A program made the position numbers and the translations under genes. Of a stretch of 64,000 nt of DNA, positions 60,560 to 64,000 are shown one piece after another (the stretch's first letter is position 1; the number at the start of each line of letters is the position of its first letter). The DNA comes from Opisthorchis felineus (Eukaryota; Platyhelminthes; Trematoda; Opisthorchiida; Opisthorchiidae), in contig SJOL01009693.1 of the NCBI GenBank assembly GCA_004794785.1, forward strand, positions 240,760 to 304,759. Direction: 5' to 3'. The notes under the pieces were generated by a model that searched no databases, had not been told where the DNA came from, and saw nothing but the letters and a program-made list of their open reading frames with translations.

Positions 60560-61480
60560 TTCCACCGAACTTCGCCAACGGGTCCTAGCACGGTTCCACA
60601 ATGGACATCCAGGGATAAGCCGCATGAAGACCCTTGCTCGCAGCTATGTTTACTGGCCCGGTATGGATGAGCACATGGAGCAGTAATGTCGGAGTTGTTT
60701 CCGATGCGCAGCTGACCAAAAGTTGCACAACCGACAGTCGCCGCAGCTTGGCCACAGCCAGAAAAACCATGGTCGCGCATCCATGTGGATTTTTCCGGAC
60801 CAATTAACGGACACAGCTTCCACATCGTTTTCGATGCATTCACTAAGTAGCCTGAAGTCCTTATTATGTCTGGGACACCAAAGATGGCAACCATCATTAA
60901 ACTGCTTCATTCGTTTTCAATATTCGGTATCCCGGAGACTATTGTGTCCGACAATGGTACTCAGTTCACATCCCATCAGTTTGGCGAATTCGTTCAAAAA
61001 CACGGCATCACACACTTTACTTCCCCCATTCTATCCCCAATCCAACGGTCAAACTGAACGGTTCGTAGACACCTTTAAACGCGCGTTGACAAATACAGAA
61101 TGAGAAAGGACTATAGCAGAAGCTCTGGATAGGTTCCTGCTGAATTATAGAGCAACTCCTATTCGATAGTCTCCTGACGGTCGCTCCCCAGCGGAGGTTA
61201 TGATGAACAGGTGGTTGAGACTTACCTATGAAGCTATCTTGCCAACACTTACGTCTTTCCAATCACCGACAGGAGGAAAACCAACCATCAGGCCTGAAAA
61301 CTGCGTGCTTGTGAGGGACTATCGCCCCAGGCACCGAAGATGGACTGTTGGAGTCGTCTTTAAAAGAATCAGTCAGGTGATTTACAACGTCCAGGTGGGA
61401 TCATTGATATGGAATCGACATCTCAATCAGCTACGGCCGACTGAGTGCCCGATCCCAAAAGCGGAATAACAGATAACAGA
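60560..61480 (+). pseudogene. Gypsy integrase, frameshifted
   Basis: The HHCC zinc region reads HNGHPGISRMKTLARSYVYW, then a stop and CRSCFRCA. The core has HVDFSGP and VSDNGTQFTSHQFGEFV (both catalytic Asp), and the segment with the catalytic Glu (NGQTERFVDTFKRAL) is in another frame. The C-terminal part reads VRDYRPRHRRWTVGVVFKRI and WNRHLNQLRP. Confidence 0.85.
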
Positions 61481-61650
61481 CCTCAACCTGCTGCTTGAAA
61501 CCTTTGATCTCCCAGGATCAGCACCAACAGCCACCGCTTCACATGTACCGTCCAAGACGGATCCATTGCTGCAACCGAGACGCCGTACCGGTCGCGCCAG
61601 AAAACTGGTGGAACTTTTCAACTTGACCCGCGCCGGCCAAAAGGGGAAGG

Positions 61651-61718
61651 TATCAGGAAAATCAGATTCCTGGAAGCAACCCCAGAATGCCCGAAACCCA
61701 CAGCGGCCCTAAAACTCC
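61651..61718 (+). repeat. Right copy of the 68-bp repeat flanking the gypsy pol
   Basis: Partner of 58636-58703; the following 190 bp leads to the AATAAA at 61866. Confidence 0.75.
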
Positions 61719-62219
61719 ACCACAATCTCAATAGGAAAGCCGACAAGCATCCAAGCCAATCAAGCATCCAATCAATTAAGCAACAGCTTGCATCGATGAA
61801 AGTGAAATTCAAAATAGCGTGAGGTCCCTTGTAGGTGCTGCACTCACACGCACTCGGTTGTTCGCAATAAAGCTGTTGCATGCCTTATCGGTGAATCTTT
61901 TTCCCGGCGCAAGGCACTGGAGCCGGAAGAGCAATCAGATATAACAGTGCCGGATTAGAATGTTGGCGTAAGAGTTTCTCATTTTGCTATATTTGTGCTC
62001 AAACTAAAAAGCGCCCTAATCTGCTCTAATTTTGTAGAAATTTGTTTTAATTAACTTCCTCTGCTAACTTTTCGCGCTCATCCTTTTCACAGTTGTAGTG
62101 CTGTGGCTGCGGTATTTTTGTTGAGAAATTGGCGGCTCTCAGGTTTTAATTCTTCACTGCATTCCAGGAGCCAATGAAGTAATACATGAAGAATAATTAG
62201 GTGGTATTTGGGCATGCAG

Positions 62220-63930
62220 CGGGTAATTTAACCACCAACGCCGTTTTGCTTTACGAGTGGGCGCAACACAAATGCAGCACTCGACCGGCAAAACAAACGG
62301 AAAGTCGGAGAATCCGAGGAAGCTACTGAGTTGAGCGTATCTGCTAATAACAAGCGGTACGCGAAGCACCGGCTGCTTTGTACGGTATCGTCTTAAGAGA
62401 CACAGGAACAATCTCGCAGCCATCTCTCATTATCTTGAGCACAATCATAAGATTTTCAAGTTTTTACACGATCGACTTCCGGTAAATCGATGGCTAACAG
62501 ACGAGGAGTTGGGCACTTGCATGGACCTGCTGAAGTATAAGACGCCATCGTGTAAAGTACGACAGTTTTTAGCCCATGAATTCGGTAAGATTCACACCAC
62601 TCAGGACATATAAAAGCATCACTGGAAGTTCCGACCTCTCTGTGGACCGAGTGAAGGATAGTTGGGTTGTATGGTGGTAGACAACGTGCCTTCGGTCCTA
62701 GTAAAGCCTCACGAGACCGGACGTGTGCTTGTTTTGCAGTCGAGGGAAGGCTACTACAGCCACATATGCTTCGCCAGATGTCCGAAGCTAGCGCTGTTTC
62801 AATCCTTCCCTGATGTAGTGAATGTCGATGAAACATAGGCTACAAAACCAATTTCTTTAGGTCTTTTTAAAAAAACGAATGTCTGGCCTGAAGATACAAG
62901 CTCTGCACCTTCCTGATCACAGATGGCATTGGTGCTGCATATCCGGTTATGTATGCCTTTGCGGAAAACGAAGAGTATGCCCTTGTGCGTAAACTGTTTG
63001 GCCTGGTCAGGGAGATGATGGGAGGTGTCAGGTGAAGACTTTACTCATGGACAAATTGGCGGCACCAATGAGTGCGACGGGTGTGTTGTTCAACTGCGAC
63101 GTTGCTATGTGCTATTTCCACATTTAAAAAGCTATCAGGAAGCACGTATGAATCATATATAATCCGCGCAATCTGGTCATTGACACTGCGAACAACCGAC
63201 TCATGTTCCGCCATATGGCTTCTCTAAACACTGCCGTATAATAAGTTTTCTGTATATCATAATGCTAACACTCAGATTCCGACAACACAGGCATTTGTGG
63301 CGCCGCACTTTCCCACGGTCAGTCTCTTACCTTACCGGCCACCGGTTGAACATCACCCACAAATTAACTGTGCACGTGCAATCCGGGATTGCCCATTTCT
63401 AAAGTGATCAACACCATCTAGTGAACACAAATAGTCGCCTAAAGAGCGGGTGCACCACTCAGACACACTTAAACATGCCACATAGCAGGTGTTCCGGCAT
63501 GAGGAGTGGCTCCTTCTGGATTATGAGATGCTTACGTTGTACCGTTGTGACCTAGAAAAACCCTGGAGGACGGCGGCTACGTTCCGAATGTGATCTGTCG
63601 AATTACTACGTAGACGTTTACAATTGTTCTGACGGCCCCCAAGACTACACTACCACTGTGTTGGAACTAACAAGATGAGGCAAATGTACATTTGCCGAAT
63701 TATAGTTCCTCACGCAAATACTCAGGAACTCTTACACGGTGCTGGTAAATGCGCTTGTCCTTTTTACCAGAATATTTGGCTTCCATGTATCCATTTGTTC
63801 TCCGTATTTAGAAATCAGCGTGCTCCAAGCAGAAATCGATTCCATTCGGCGACTTCCAAGCGGCAGGGGCAGGTGCTACATAATGTGATTTTTACAACTG
63901 GCACCCGAGTCCGTGGGCGCGCCGTAATGT
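62220..63930 (+). pseudogene. MULE-like transposase with SWIM zinc finger, decayed
   Basis: The plus strand pieces, in several frames, follow the order of MULE/FAR1-type transposases: a zinc-finger-like end with HNH (RRHRNNLAAISHYLEHNHKI), a linker WLTDEELGTCMDLLKYK, a catalytic-domain start (FPDVVNVDET, where the family has DATY), IGAAYPVMYAFAENEEYALV and KTLLMDKLAAPMSA, CDVAMCYFHI, and a C-terminal SWIM finger with CACPFYQNIWLPCIHLF (C-x-C...C-x-H, near 63750). Frameshifts and stops break it. The start and terminal inverted repeats are not visible. The family call rests on motif order. Confidence 0.6.
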
Positions 63931-64000
63931 AGCTGGAACTCGGAGCGTCAGTTGGTCAGAGGGCCCGTTGTGTGAACGAGTGTTGGAAACATCCGATGCA

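Larger units (their letters stand above)
58636..61910 (+). mobile_element. Ty3/gypsy-type LTR retrotransposon, decayed
   Basis: On the plus strand the pol order is reverse transcriptase, RNase H, integrase, which is the Ty3/gypsy order. A 68-bp direct repeat occurs at 58636-58703 and 61651-61718 (about 88% identical), perhaps LTR remnants. An AATAAA at 61866 lies where an LTR polyadenylation signal would be. Gag and protease are missing or unrecognisable. Confidence 0.85.

Overview
The window is eukaryotic and reads as a flatworm, most likely a digenean trematode. It has one long intron-rich gene with micro-introns at its 5' end and kilobase introns further on. It also carries LINE proteins of a type I know from trematode genomes, many copies of a tRNA-derived SINE, and a Ty3/gypsy element. 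There is no operon structure, and no prokaryotic gene is visible.

The centre of the window (minus strand, 51743 down to 15778) is one complete gene for a conventional, calcium- and diacylglycerol-dependent protein kinase C. I rebuilt 15 coding exons from protein motifs and GT/AG junctions. All phases agree and the exons sum to 1974 nt, which is 657 residues plus a stop. Domain order is pseudosubstrate, C1A, C1B, C2, kinase, C-terminal tail. A polyadenylation signal lies 132 nt past the stop. The first three introns are only 35, 39 and 39 bp; the other eleven run from 0.77 to 7.2 kb and hold the repeats. A second, single-exon gene at 3022-4083 (minus) encodes a 353-residue protein that looks like an ankyrin-repeat/SOCS-box (ASB) protein.

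Layout: 1-3000, no gene, one SINE; 3022-4083, ASB-like gene; 4560-7640, decayed LINE copy 1 (minus); 7.7-15.6 kb, intergenic with two SINEs; 15.6-51.7 kb, the PKC gene with introns holding LINE copy 2, four other LINE 3' fragments, five SINEs of the main family, a SINE carrying a hammerhead-ribozyme-like core, two other tRNA-like segments and an orphan retropepsin; 51.9-52.1 kb, a 63-bp-arm inverted repeat just upstream of the PKC start; 52.2-58.6 kb, unassigned sequence with only a weak candidate for two terminal plus-strand exons; 58.6-61.9 kb, a decayed Ty3/gypsy element (plus); 62.2-63.9 kb, a decayed MULE-like transposase with a SWIM zinc finger (plus).

Most of the sequence outside the two host genes is transposon debris. 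The observations I rate highest are the cluster of three micro-introns in PKC (one of which can be retained in frame inside C1B), the hammerhead-like core in a tRNA-SINE, the inverted repeat upstream of the PKC start, and the patchy divergence between the two LINE copies, which looks like gene conversion.
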